64,000 nucleotides of DNA from the NCBI GenBank assembly GCA_025024175.1, contig QCXZ01000041.1:49285786-49349785 (forward strand), in the 5' to 3' direction. Within the stretch, counting starts at the first letter, position 1. Each line of letters starts with the position of its first letter. The stretch comes from Rhyzopertha dominica (lineage: Eukaryota; Arthropoda; Insecta; Coleoptera; Bostrichidae). The notes beneath the pieces were generated by a model. That model had not been told where the DNA came from, did no database searches, and saw only the letters and a list, made by a program, of their open reading frames with translations. The position numbers and the translations under genes are program-made. This document shows, one piece after another, positions 39,901 through 54,900 of this stretch.

Positions 39901-42900
39901 TTTTTTAGTAATTCTTCTTTCTTTCCTTTTATATATCATTCTTTACTTCCTTCCATATCTGTCATTGCTTCCATTTTCTAAGGGTTACCTCACTAATTCA
40001 TCAAACCAGTCTCGGTCTTTGTTTCTGCTTGTCTGCAGCTTCACTCTGCTTTTTCAGTCTTCATCCACTCTCACTCTATATTTGCCATTATCTCGTGTTC
40101 ATTTTTTTTCTTAATCCTTTTCAAACTACTGCTTCATTGAACTAATAATAATGTACAAAGGTGGGTAGCGTTTTCTACTGATTCACTTGCAATAACATCA
40201 TGGACTGATAACAGCTACACCACTCAAATTGCGGGCACCTGCATGACTTCCAAGGAAGAGTACCTTCCAGCACGAAGATGGCAATAATACCGAAACAGGC
40301 GGCCTTTTATCTCCTTTATTTATCTTCCTTGGAGGTCATGCAGCTCAATGCAATTTTAGTGTAGCAGCTATTATCGGCCCATGGCTCTTATTGCAAGTCT
40401 CCGTCTGATGAGCTGAAAACAGCGAAACCGGTCACGGAGTCCGACTTTATTTCAAAAATTAATTACAATTTCTCACTATCCCGCTTTTTTGCAGACGGCG
40501 CCAATTTGCCTTTGGTGTTTGCCCCGGAGAGCGGAAACATGCTTGGTGGAACAGTAGTTAACATAACTGGACCGTGTTTCGATCCACGAGACCAAGTTAT
40601 TTGCAAATTTGATGTTGCGGATCCAGTATACGGAACGGTAGTGGACAACAACCGAGCCATCTGCGTACAACCTCCACTTTCGGTTGAAGGTTACGTGAGG
40701 CTGGAGATAGCAATTGGAGCTGGAGTCTATAAATGGAAGGGGCAGTACTTTGTAGGTAGGTGAAGATAAAGGATATTAAATTTATTATGCAGAGTTCGCC
40801 TTCAAGAATATTTTTTTGCTCAGGAAAAATCCGATTTCTCTCTGCAAACAATTGTGCAAGCGTCCCACTCGATGTTTAAAATACCTAGGATATAAGAAAT
40901 ATCATTTTGCTATTTTCTTCTAAATAATTGAATCAAATATTTATGTTAGAAATTTAAACTTCTGCAAAATTTGTTTGAATTATTTCTTAATATCTACAAC
41001 CGTTTTCAAAATAACTCAAGGAAATTGTTTTTGGCAGCACCTTTTCCTGCCATCGAGACCTAGGTCTCTTTTACAAAAAAAAAAGCAGAAAGGAAGTACA
41101 ATTTCCCGGCACTATAATGTATAGTACAATCGTCAAACGAACAATATTCTACCAGATGATGATGATTGTTTCCTTCTCTGTTTAGAAACCCCGGCGACTG
41201 CGACGGAAAAAATCTTCTTCATGGACAGCTCCGTTACCGAAAGATCTCCGGCGGAAATAAAAATACAATGGGTCAAACAGAATTTGACGACTAACGACAA
41301 CGCCCTGGTCAGTATTTCACTTTGGGGTTACAGNGAAACCACAGTGAGACCTGAGCTGCTCTACATCGACACAATACAAACGGGCGTCTCAAACACAGGT
41401 AAATCTTGCCAGCGCTATGGCAAAATCAGCTTAGAAATTGAAAAAATGACACTTGAAAAAAATAATGGATTCAATTCAGCCTAGAATGGAGTCCATTTCA
41501 AGCATGAACCCCAAATAACCGACACTTCTTCCTAAACAGGCGAATACATCATCTCCCCAGCCACCTATAGAAACCGCGACAACCGAGCCCTGCTGGACGT
41601 CAGATTCGGCTTCATTCAGATCAACCTGACGGAGTCGATTCCAGTCGTTTCTACCACCACTGGAGCTACCGTGGCCACCATCACCCCGAAGATATGGAGC
41701 AGGCCCATTCCGTTGGGGTGGTACTTCGGGTACCAATACGAGGGAATCTACGGAACCAACTGGCCCAGGGAGCTCTGCAACCAGTGGCTCACCAGCGACA
41801 GGTACCTGAAGAATTTCGCCCACGAGTTGCCTCAGTGCCCTTGCACTGTTAGGCACGCCCTGGTTGATAAGGGAAGGTTCATGCCGGACTTCGATTGCGA
41901 TAAGGATTCGAACCCGAGCTGTCAGTTCCACAGGGGAGCGTATCATTGTGTGAAGACTGGATCTCCTACGTAAGTATGTTGTTACGATTACGATTAAGGG
42001 TTGAGCAGATGTGGATTTTGACTTAACTCTCTTTATTTACACACCCATTAACATTTTAAAAGCTAAATTGATGTTCTACATTGCTATGGTTTTATCATAA
42101 CTTGAAATAGCAATTATAATTCATGCATTTTTGTTAAAAGACTGTGCACATATATTAGCCCGTGCTTTGATGGTATTATTCATAGTCAATCTATGCCTAA
42201 GGACGCGTATAATTTCCGACATTTGGAGACAGTCTAAGGTATGTCCGCTCCACAAAAAGGGTGATTTAAGGGACATTACTAATTACAGACCAATTTCTAT
42301 TATATGCAACTTTAGCAAAGTATTTGAGATACTCTTACATAACTATTTATATCATAATTTATCTAAGTACATTAGTGTACACCAGCACGGCTTCATCGAG
42401 GCACGCTTTACTACCACCAATTTTGTTTGTTTTTCACAGTTTGTCGCTGAAGCTTTGAAAGCGTTCGATAAGCTGGATCNCAATATTTTGTTAAACAAAC
42501 TTAATCGCTTCGCCATATCTCATGCTTTGATTGATTTGTTCAAATCTTACCTGCACAATAGAGTTCAATACGTGGCATATAATGGATTCAAGTCCAGCGC
42601 ATACAATGCTACATCTGGAGAGCCGCAAGGTTCTGTTTTAGGTCCTTTGTTTTTTATACTATTTATTAATGACATAACCGACGTTATAGACGTCAACATT
42701 TTACTTTATGCGGATGACCTTAAACTTTACACTACCATACATTCAAGAATCGATTGTATTCGTTTACAAAACAATCTTGACGTACTGAATAACTGGTGTA
42801 GATCTAATGGACTGCCTTTGAACATAGCTAAGTGCAACGTTCTATAGTTCACATTAAAATCTGTACCTATAATATATGACTACGGTCTTGAGGGTGTTTC

Positions 42901-45900
42901 TCTGTCTAGACCCGATACATTTAACGATCTTGGCGTAACTTTCGATAGCAAGTTATCTTTTATTCCACAGATTCATAAAATGTGTCTTAATGCCAGTAAA
43001 ACATAGGGCTTTATTTCACGTAACAATCGCGATTTCTCTTATAACACATTAAAATTGCTTTTTTACTCATTTATTAGATCTAGATTGGAGTACACAGCGG
43101 TTGTTTGGACCCCGTATTATATGCGACATACAAATTATATTGAAGGTGTTCAACGAAAATTTCTAAAACTACTAAGTTTTAAACTCGACGGCGTTTTTCC
43201 CTCCCGAGGTGTTTGCGATGTACTTGAGAAACATGATATTTCGAGTCTTCAGACTAGAAAGACCTTCACGCTTTGGTGTTTCTATTCAAAATTGTCAACA
43301 ATTTACTTGACAGTGCCGAAATTTTGTGTTCTTTAAATTTTGTTGTACCTAGAGTGTCTGCCAGAACCTCTCACACATTTTATCTGCCAACTGCCAGAAC
43401 GAACATAAAAAGCGTTCACCACTATATAACATGTGTGTTCTGTATAATTCCCGGTGTATAAATTTTGATCTTTTTGGTGGCAGCATCACTGCTTTGAAAG
43501 ATATTTTTGTATGATTAGTTTTGTCTGTACGTTTTGATTAACTCTTACCCTCCTGTTGTGTTGGGTGCAAACCTGTACAACAGTTTAATTAAATAAATAA
43601 TTTGAACAAAGGTTTAGGAAGCCCTTAAAACTGGATTAAAAAACCTTTTGGATTTCAATTCAATTTACCCCCGACACTATTTTTATTGTCGATAAATTTG
43701 CCACAATTATAAATCAAATTCTTCTTCATTCCCTTTTGTAACTTTAGATCTGGGGACTTCAGGGGTTTGGCTTCTTGGTACCTCTTTTGCCTTGAACCTG
43801 TACTGGCTTCCTCACTTTTACTAAGAGTATGCGAAACGTAGGTGAAGATCCAAGTATCCCATCTACACGAGTTTTTTGGAATCTGCAGAGATTCCAATCT
43901 CGTCTACATTCAACCGACTGTTGGCAACAGCCAAACCTATTCCATTAAAGATTAGACAGTGTGTCCACTTTCTCGAACGAATGTAAATGCGATATAATCC
44001 GATCATTTCCTCAAGCAAATCAACGCCACCCATTGAATGATATATGATTTTACAATTTCGGGCCTTTTAACATCCATTATCCACGTAGATAGAGTTGAAA
44101 CAACGAAAAATAATTGTCAAAGTACAGCTTGTGCCCCTCATTTTGTGTTCGTTCTGAAAGATAAATTATAAATGATGCGCCAAGACCAAATCATATTGTC
44201 TAGGTCTAAGTCAGTAGAAGCCGCTTGGTAAATCACAAAACCGTAAGCCATTCCATATCTTTCCGCATAAAACAAATATTTTTACACCCCAAGGAGTTAG
44301 TTTACCTTTCATATATTGCTTTATTGAGAAGTATCCCCCAAATGGAACGATTTGTTCGTTGATGCATAAATCTTCTTTCAAAACTAATTCTGTACAACAG
44401 TTTCTAATGGGCAGTTGAAAAAACTCGTCTCCGTAAAGAGTTTTATACACAAGGCCTTATTCCAAATAATTGAACACCCCATCCCAATGTGTAATCCAAA
44501 ATGGGTTTAGTAGTTCAGCCGCATTTGTTGGTTTGAGATTAACGTTTTTTTTTGTGTTCATGAATGTTAGTGAAGTTTGCCATTTTTTCAAACTCTACAT
44601 CATTTGTACATATATTCGTGAAAATATTCTAAAGGGCTCATCATTTCTTTGGTCTAAATCATTCCAGACAATCTCAGGATTTTGTAACTCACGTTTACAC
44701 CATTTTATGCAATACTTTTTAGTTATACTATCCTGGACCTTTGGGCCATTTACTAATCCTATATACAGGATACCCAGCATTATGTGGGGAACCTCACGGA
44801 ATCTGAAAAATGGTGTAAAAGTAACAGTATTTTTACTCCTAAACATGAGGGAAGAGAAACAGTTTTTCAAATATATCTCCTACACCGGTTGATATAATCT
44901 CATCAAATTTTGGTTGTTATTATTTGAAGTGGAAGCCGTTAAAATTATGTACACATTATTTAACAAATATTTTAATCCTTAACTTTAAAACGGGTATTTT
45001 TATCAAAACTGTTTTTTAATCTTTGGGGCTTATAAATAAAAAAAAATACTCTTTGTTCATGCGGCTAAAATTGACCCTTTATACATAAATATACATTATA
45101 TAGACCCATTTCCACTTAGCGGCTCACCCTGTATATTAAAAAAAGGAAAGAAACCATGGTGTCACGGTGACTATAAAGAACATATCAACTCCCTCATAGC
45201 AAGTATGAATGATTTTGCCTTTGCTTATTGAATGCAAAATATTAATTTCGGTAAACTTTCGAATAAGAATGATTTTATTAGTAATCCAATCAGCTGGCGA
45301 AAAAATAACACAAGTTCTGAAACACTCGTTTCGTTTTCAGCTTGGAAGGCTCAGAGCAGCAGTGTTGCTACGACAGAAACGGCTACCTGATGCTCTCTTA
45401 TGACCAACAATGGGGTTCCAGTCCCCGAAGGGCTCACAACTTGGGAATCATGCCATGGAACGAGGCCACCAAGGTCCCCACCCTCTCACAGTGGTACCAC
45501 GACGTCATCCCTAGGTACTTCTGCTGCCTGTGGCAGGAGGAGCAGGCTGTCGGATGCGAAACTTTCAGATTCGAACGTAGGCCAACCCAGGACTGTGTTG
45601 CTTACCAAGCGCCAGCCGTTGCAGGTTAGTGAAGACGATTAAACTTATCAAAATAAAGTGACCAAATGAACATTAAAAAGATTTATTTTGTTTTTTGATC
45701 GATTATCGCTTTATGAAGGCAGATGCAACATATTTCGTGTTGCTATAGTCGACCAAAAATCCAAAACGTTGCTTCGTATTTGAAACTAAATAGGATACCA
45801 GGAATAAAAGGTTTTTAATAATAATAATAATAATAATAGGAACTGGTAACATCGATATTAAGCAATAAGATCCACGATTTCCTTAATAGAAGCAACAGTA

Positions 45901-48900
45901 TGACAGAGGGGCAGAAAGGATATTACAGAAATTCATGAGGATGTAAGGACCAAGTAACCATTAACAGAGTAATAGTGCAACGGATCTTATGAATGAAACA
46001 AAACTTCAGTATTGAATACATCGAAAAAAGCCTCTGATTCAATACCCCATTCGTTTCTTCATTCCAATTAGCTAGAATCAGTATCAGAGAGTAATCATTA
46101 CAAATATTTGGTAACAGAAGAATTATTCTACATGCATTATTCTATCTTGAAAAAATTCCAAATACGTCTTCAAATAAAGAAGATTTCAAAGATTTTCTTT
46201 TAACACATGACTTATATTTTGAAGAATGTTATTCAAAGAAACAACTGTTGGAGGTTTTAAAGACAAAATTCGGATAATATTTCTGGTTCACGATACCAAG
46301 AGGCACAATGTAGCCAAAACAATCTTTATAGAGCTAGCGAAAAAGAAAAGCACCATACCATAAGTACAAACCACCTTCAGCCCTTGAGAATAAAGACGCC
46401 AGAATGTATTGGGACAAAAAAATCAAGAGAGTGTTCAAAATTATGAAAAAATTGAAAAATTTTTAAAGCACCAGAGAAATTGTCATAAGGAAGATGACCG
46501 AAGAGCAGAAAAAACGGTTTTTACTTGTAAATAATGCCTTTTATTTTTCAAGGTGTCTTTGGCGACCCCCACTTCGTGACCTTCGACAACTTGGACTACA
46601 CCTTCAACGGAAAAGGTGAATTCGTCCTCGTCAGATCCATGGAAGAGAAATACGGTCTAGACGTCCAAGGGAGGTTCGAGCAATTGCCTATGAGCGCTTA
46701 CGGTGAAGTGAGAGCAACCCAGCTCACAGCGGTAGTGGCTAGAGGAAATAGCTCCACCGCTATTGAAGTCAGGCTGAGACCACTTGATGCCAGATGGAGG
46801 TACAGAATGGATGTTCTCGCCAATGGAAAGAGGATTTACTTCGATAGGCCAGCTTTGAAATTCCAGCACTTCCAAGGTATGGGATTTTTATATCCCTCTT
46901 TTTCTTATCACTTCCATCTCGAAAAGGACATACACGTGTAATATAAGAATACAACAGCATGTAGAAAAGTTAAGCCACTACTCCATTCTGTTCGCTTCAA
47001 ACAATCAATTAAATTTTTTTGAGGAGTGGAAGGACAGGTTTTCAAAGCAGAATTTTATTGTGTTTCAGGAGTGACAGTTTACACACCAACTTATATTCTC
47101 AACCAGTCAGAGGTCATTATGATGTTTGATACAGGCGTAGGAGTAGAAGTCCTTGAAAACAGAGGATATATGAGTGCTAGAGTTTTCTTACCATGGACAT
47201 ACATTGTAAGTATTAATTCACTAGTTCCTTTTATTAATCAACAGAGAGCCATTTGATAGCATTTACAAGCCCAGTCGCATATGCACTGAACCACTGCTTA
47301 TTACCAAATCCAACAACTGTCATTAAAAAAAAAGATTACAAAATTAAACACGTTTATACATATTTGCCTGTTTATAAACTGTACAATCAACAAGCATTTA
47401 TTACTATGTCTAGTCAGCATGTTATATCATGTCAGTTCCTTCATATCTCAATTCTCTTTTAGAACAAAACTAGAGGTCTCCTGGGCAACTGGAGCTTTGA
47501 CATGACGGACGACTTCACCAACCCCGATGGCTCCAAGGTATCAATTCACACGAATCTGAACGACTTCGAGCGCATCTACAATGACTTCGGGATGAACTGG
47601 ATACTGGACGATAACGACGACAAGCTAAAGGGAAGAGCGTTGTTCCACAGAGAGTTCGGAAAGACGTCGAGCTACTACAACAACAGGACATTCAAACCAG
47701 AGTTCCGAATGACTCCCGAAGAGATTATACCGGCCAACAGGTCGATACAGATAGAAGAGGCGCGGGATCTTTGTGGCGATTTCCACGAGTGTCAGTATGA
47801 TTACGCTATGAGTTTGAACAGGGATCTGGCGCATTTCACGCTGAACTACAAGAGTACTATTACTACATACAGGTAAGATGCTCAACTGCAGTCTATGCTA
47901 TGCTATTGTCAGGACTATATGTGATCTGTGTTGAGGAAACAAAAAAGTCATTCAAGGTATCCAAATCACGAAGTTAGGATACTTTATCTTTTGTATATAT
48001 TTAATTTCTTTAGCTCCTGGTATTGCATTTTTGTATTATTTATTTGTATTATATTTCTTGTAATTTGGTGATATAAATAAACTAGTTAAATTGCGTAGTT
48101 AAGTTAAGAGTGCACTGCTTCTTAACGTCAGATCAGATCAGAAAAAATAGTTCTTTATAAATATCATGGTAATCTTAAAACCCCATCTGAAAGGCAGGTT
48201 ATTTTTTAGTATTTTATTTTGAAAAAGTATTTATTCTTCTAAGTGAAAGTCCAAAATTAGGAACAAGCCTAATGTTACTAAAAGAAAAGAACCTAAATTA
48301 TACAGTATGTACTAACTTGTGATTTCTTACTATTTGCAGAAGGACGAGTGCTGAAAGAGTAGTCTCATGTGGAGTGTTAGAAACACCAAGGTTTGGTAGA
48401 AAGAGCAACTTCCTGTTTGTACCTGGTACTAAGGTAACATATGAATGCAACGAAGGCTTCATTCTTATTGGTGATTCACGGAGAGAATGTTTGGCAAGTG
48501 GGCAATGGGACGTGCCAGTTTATGGTTACACATACTGTTTACGTGAGTATTAAGTTTTAGTTCCTGCAATAATACTAAGAATCTGAAGAGACAAACTTTG
48601 AATATAATATAATAAGTATAAATGCTAGGATGGAGTTTTTAGTGTGGTGGCATCCAGAGAAGTAGTTTTTGGTAAAAAAAATATAGGAACACGTTAGATA
48701 CCTACATGGCAAATATCTTTGAGAAAATTGAAGCTTCATTTTATAACATAATCAAATTAACAAGAATTAAGACCCAAAATGTGATAGTTACGACATTCAT
48801 ATGAATTAAATAAAAATATATTGGTACCTACAATTATTATAGTTTGTGTAAACTTTATAAATTTGTTAAGTTAGTACCTAAAAGTTCAGTAATTGGAATA

Positions 48901-51900
48901 ATAATAATTCTAGGAAGCTAGCTTAAAATATATTAAAATATCACAGCTTTGCTGTTTGCACAAAAAAGCACAAAAGGTATTGGATGTAATTACTGTTGAA
49001 ATTCTTTCCCAATTAGTATACTTATGTCCACAAAATATTTTATTTGATGATTGCCCAAAATGTATTATATACAGCACACTGGTTTCAACCTCAGTAACCT
49101 GACTACTCCTGATCTGATGCAGTAATTACCATTACAAACAAGAAGCTTATACAGAGTGATTCACGAAGGGTAAGAAGCAGCTGTATCTTGAAAATCACTA
49201 AATCCTAAATTTCCCGCTAGGGAGTGTATTTGACATCACGTAACAAATAAACGCAAATATATTCAAAATTTGCAAATAAAATGTAAGTGAAAGACATAAT
49301 TTTTAGAATCTCTTAATTTTGTTGGTTGCCATGGTAACGTCATTACAAAGCAAAATAGCCTCGAAACATCTAATTGCTTCGACCAAATTTAACGAACCTG
49401 GACCTCATTTTAGAGAGGGTTTCAAAGAGGTTAATAGAGACGGCGCTATTTTAAAAATTAACATACTTTTCTGGATTTCTCAAAAAATTTTAATGGGGCG
49501 GTATATTTTTTCCGTTCGTTTGGTAGGCTATTATGTAAAAAAGAGAGTGGGAAAACTGGATGTGTGTCATTTTTATTTTGCCGGTATAGTACACATGATA
49601 AATAACACATAACCGAGCAATTTATCTAATAACGGATCAATTTAATTAGCACTTAATTTCTTAAATTTATTCCCAAAATATTAATTTATTTTTAGAGGTT
49701 AAAATTGGATATCTTGTTACTGTCATGTTCAGAATTTTATCATGTTAGTGTGGTTTAGGTAGGCCTTTTTGGTACAGTCTTTATTCTGCAAATTTAGACA
49801 TGCAAGAAAGGTAGATTACCATTGCTTTCTAACTGCATAGAAAATTTTATGTCAGGATTTTGACTATTCAAATAATTTAGAAGCCTACCTAATTCTTCCA
49901 TACTGTGGGGCCAAATAACAAAAGCATGATCTACACACCTATACCAACATTTTAGCTTAAAATGAAAACTGGTAATCGATACCTTTTCAAAAAAATTATA
50001 AACAAATTGGCTACTACAGGATTTAGAGGTGAATCCATTGCACAACTTGATTTTTTTTCTTAAAAATTACTGATTCATAAGAAATAAGTTGATTTTAAAC
50101 AGTATTCCGATAATCTGGCTATCGTGTCACCTAGGGGATCTCTATTAAACTTGAATTTGATGATATCTATCGTTTCATCAGGTATGGGTACTTTCGTAAA
50201 TAAAGAAACCACGTCAAAACTAACTAGATATCATTTTCTAAAATACTTGAACCTTTTATAATGTTAATAAGTGTGAAGAATTTTTTATGAAACGACTGGT
50301 GTATACTACATAAGTTTTTAAATAGTTGGCACAAAATTTTGCCAATCTGTAACACGAACTGCAAATCGTATTGACGGGACAATAGTTTTATGGATTTTGG
50401 GCAAACCATACAATTTAGGTACCTTGCAATCGGATACAGTTAAAAAGGACGTCTCCTCATTCGAAAGATTTGAAGTTTGATAAGGTCATTAGTAATTACT
50501 GAAATTTCTAAAGTGGGATCTAACTTTATTATCATAATCTTTTTTCTTCCTCAAAGGGATAGCGTGAAGGGTTTTCAAGATTCAGCCGCTGCTCCGTACC
50601 CTTAGTATATACCCTGTATAAAGCAACATTATGCGAACTGACAATTTCATAATACAAATAATGTTTTTTAAAGATGACAATAATCACCTTACATACAAGA
50701 ATATATTAATCAATTTTAGGAAGATTTTCTATATATTTATCTCAAAATACTGTATGTATAAGATTTGATTTCAAATTGAAAATGATGCATATTTACCGTA
50801 TTCTTGTGAAATATCATCTCAAATCATAGATGTTTCAAACCACCTTCATGAGTTTTTGTGTACAGTCCATGTAATTGAGATGATCTTTAACATGGAAGTT
50901 TGGCACTCTAACTCCTAATCCAAAGGCGAGGTATATAATGAAAGGTAGAGATAATCTAAACATTTTAAGTTGCTTTTTTTTAGTTATTTCAGAAAAATTA
51001 CAAATCGTCTACATGTTGCGTAATGTACAGGGTGCGCCATCCCGAGCTTCGGTATGGAAATATTGAATAACTTTGTTATCCATTGTCGGTATGACTTGAG
51101 AAAAAATAATTTGGAAACGTTATTTCAGTACAATTTTACCCATGAATAACTTTACACCTAAAGAACGCGCGGAAGTTGTGACCATGTATTTGGAAAATGG
51201 TCGTTCAATTGTGCTTGCTCAACGTGCATACCGTCGAAAATACTGCGGTCGTAAAGTGCCTTCTGATAACACCATACGCAATGTGACTACAAATTTCGAA
51301 GAATCGGGGTCTGTGGCAAATCATCAACGCGTTTCAGTTCGTAAAAGACGCTTTAATGAAATTGTTGAAACTGTCAAGCAGAGTGTTTTGAGAAGCCCAA
51401 ATCTGTCGCAGCTAAACATCAAAGGAACCACTCTTAATAGAATTTTAAAGGAAGATCTTCACATGTTTCCTTACAAAGTGCAAATAACTCAACGATTATT
51501 GCCTACAGACGAGCCCCGTCGCTTGGAATACGGAAAAAGCGTGGTTCGAATGGCCCAGGTTGATTCCGAGTTTTGGAATCAAATTTTGTTCACGGACGAG
51601 GCCCATTTCCATCTCTGTGGCGGAGTGAACAAACAAAATTGTCGATTCTGGGGCACAGACAATCCTCACATTATCCACGAGAAGCCATTGCATGACCAGA
51701 AAGTCACTGTTTGAGCCGTGAAGGCGAAACCGTCGATGGCGACCGTTATCGGTGGATTTTGGCGCAATATGTGATTCCAAAAATGCGCAAAAAAATTTAT
51801 TGAACTTCTGGTTTCAACAAGACGGCGCCCCATGCCACACGGCGATCAAAACGATGAACTTTTTGAAGCGAAACTTCCCCGGCCGTTTGATGTCGAAAGG

Positions 51901-54900
51901 TGGCGATATTGAGTTCCCCCAAGATCTCCGGATTTGACGCCGCCGGACTTTTTTTGTGGGGTTATCTAAAAAGTAAAGTATACGCCAACAAGCCCACGAC
52001 ATTGGAAGCGCTCAAGAACAACATTCGAGCTGAAATAGAGGCAATATCGCCCGAAATGCTGGCCAAAGTATTGGAAAATTCGAAAAAAAAAAGAGAACAA
52101 TATTGTGTGGCTCGTAAAGGTGGTCATTTGTTGGATGTTGTGTTCTAAGTACAGTTGAAACAAATTGTAAAGGACTAAATCAAATAAAAAAACACTAACA
52201 AACATTCACTTTCGCAACTTGCCGAAGTTATTCAATATTTCCATACCGAAGCTCGAGATGGCGCACCCGTTATAATTTTTATTTTTGATGCTTAACACAT
52301 TTGTAACTTCCACTTTACAATTCAATACCAACAATTTTGCAAGACGGTCAACTTAAATTCCCAAATATTTGTTTAATATTTCCATAAGCAACTTGTGGAA
52401 TTTGCACACCAGTAACGTTAGTTATCATTTTTTAATCAACTTTCCCAAATCAGGTCAACAAGAATACTCCTCCCGCCAAGCAGGCATCACCTTCGGCATA
52501 ATCCTCGCAGTTATTGTACCAATAATCACAATTCTCGCGTACATCGCCTACCGTCTCCTCAAAAGAATGAAGGGCGACGACTCCTCGTGGACGTACAAAG
52601 CAGCGCCCACTCGCCTGCACACCGAAGACTCCAGAACCGTCAGTCCAACCGACTCGATCTACAAAAGTCCCATACTCAGCTACACAAGCAGCACGGACAC
52701 GAACAGCCTCAAGAAGAGGCGCAGCTACGACAAAGTGTACAGGACCAACGAACCTCTGCAGGGCAAACCCGACGTCGAGTTCGAGGAGAAACCCTGGGAC
52801 CTGGACTCGTCGAGCCCGACGGAAACGGATTCGGTTAGATATGCGGAACCCCACGACGCCGTCGTCGGCAGACATCGCTTAAGTTCGTTCCAACCGTCGA
52901 GCCCGGCGAGCACCATCGAGCACAGACAGATGACGGCTTCGGATCCTAACCTGATAGGGGAAGATAGGGTGCCGAGCTCACCACCCGTTTACGCTTCGGT
53001 CAATAAGGAAAAGAAAAGGGCTCAGAGTCAGAGCAGCGTAATTACGGATGTATAGTGTGGAATAGACTCTTTCCTTTTGGATAGGTCACATGACAAAATG
53101 TTTTTTTTTGGTTTAGTACCGTTCATATTTTAGGATCGTTTCGTAAATAAGTGGTTAAAAATATTTATTTTTTAATGTTGATGCTGCTGTTTTGCTAATA
53201 TTTATTACGCCCGCAGCGATGAGATATACTGGCTTTAAATAAATAATTTGTTCTTAACGTGGGGATAGGAAACGGTCTATTCCACATTGTAAAACGACGT
53301 CAAGAAGATGCGATTATTGGTACAATAGCTACGAACTTTTTGTTACTTTTTTACATTGTGGAATGGAGCCTTTCCTAGCAGTTTTTTTAATTAAAAATCC
53401 AATCCACAATGTCGATAAAAATATGTATTCTAAACTGAAGATCAGTTAGGTGATTTCGAGAATTTCTAAAAACGTCAATCATAAAAAGTGGTCACAAGTG
53501 GTCCCGAGATTATTTTTCATAAAATACAGAAGATCATTGAACATGACAAAAAGTCTAAAGCATCAAAGAAGATCGAATTTAAGAGTTATAAACAATCTTC
53601 CCAGACAATTAATGAAAAATAAATTGGGTTTCTAGAAAATTTAATTTACCTTTCATGAATCCACCAATATTCAAAATCATAGTCGGTATTGAAAGCACTA
53701 TCACAAATTTTGAAGCTTCCGACAGACTTTATTAGAAACGCATGCAAAAATCAAATATAGAATAACTTGAGTAATAACACAAATCAAATTACAATGTAAT
53801 TTAACCCAGCTACACTAGTTTTTGCTACAAAAATCCCACTAGACCAAATTTTTTACACACTTTTGTTTAGATGTTATATATTATACATATACACTATCAG
53901 AGAAAAGTAAAGCAAATCTTACAACAATATGAAACAAGTCATTATCTAAAACCGATTTGGTAACCAGGAAAACTAAAATGTTTTCACATTAAAATTCATA
54001 GTAGGCTATTGTTATAGGTAAAGCGAAAATATTTTCAAATGTCATATAAAATTAATAATAAATGATTTATGCAAAAACACATTTTTGACACCAAGAAAAG
54101 GAAAGCAACTTTCAGAAAAACAAAGTTTATTTAAGTTACAAGAGAAAACAACGTTTTATAATTGGAAAACATAAAAATAAAGTTATGATTAGAAGACACA
54201 CAAATGGTATTAAAAAAAATATTAACTTAGTAATTAATGGAATACTCGTTGTTGGCTATAACTTTTTGACAACGACGTGGCATTGATAAAATTAAATTTT
54301 AGATAGTGCCAACGGGCAAACTCGCCCATACCTCGTTAATTTTGTCAATTAGAGATTGCTTGTTTGGGAATGTAGTACGAATCTGACGTTCAACCACTTC
54401 CCACAAATTTTCTATGGGGTTGAGATCCGGTGACTGTGCCGGGGATTGCATAACCTAAACATTATTGTTGTGAAACCACTCCTGAACAAGTATGTTTCTT
54501 ATCATTGTCTTGTTGAAACACGAAACGCAAATGCATTTCCCACTCAGCGTAGGGCAACATAATATTTGGCATTATGTCCCTGTATGCTAACTATGACCTT
54601 TTCATCTCTAAGGTTTTTAATTTCCCTGGTTACCAAGAAGATTTTAGAAATTGACTTATTTGATTATTTCGCAAGGGTTGCTTTACTTTTGTCCAATATT
54701 GTATAGGTAAGAAATTCCCATCGATATCATATCAGATTTGTGAGATTTCGTTTTCTAGAAATATGTAGTCATTCACGAGTTATTATTAAAATTGTATGTC
54801 ATTAAATTATCTATAAGAAGGTGGTATTATTTTTTTAATCGACGGTTTTCGTGATATAGCAAGTATTGGTTATTATACATCCTTTTCCTCACCACCTTGG

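Noticed and set aside
39698..40114. 138-codon hydrophobic open frame on the plus strand
   Set aside because: It is the complement of an A-rich decayed LINE; its Phe/Leu/Ser richness comes from the pyrimidine-rich strand.
41476..41946. 156-codon minus-strand open frame
   Set aside because: It lies exactly antisense to mesh exon 8 and has no motif of its own.
50165..50190. Minus-strand CTGATGAAAC near the Penelope relic as a hammerhead
   Set aside because: GAAA follows with no room for stem II; the bases are part of the coding sequence PDETID.
52450..52875. 141-codon minus-strand open frame
   Set aside because: Antisense shadow of mesh terminal exon A.
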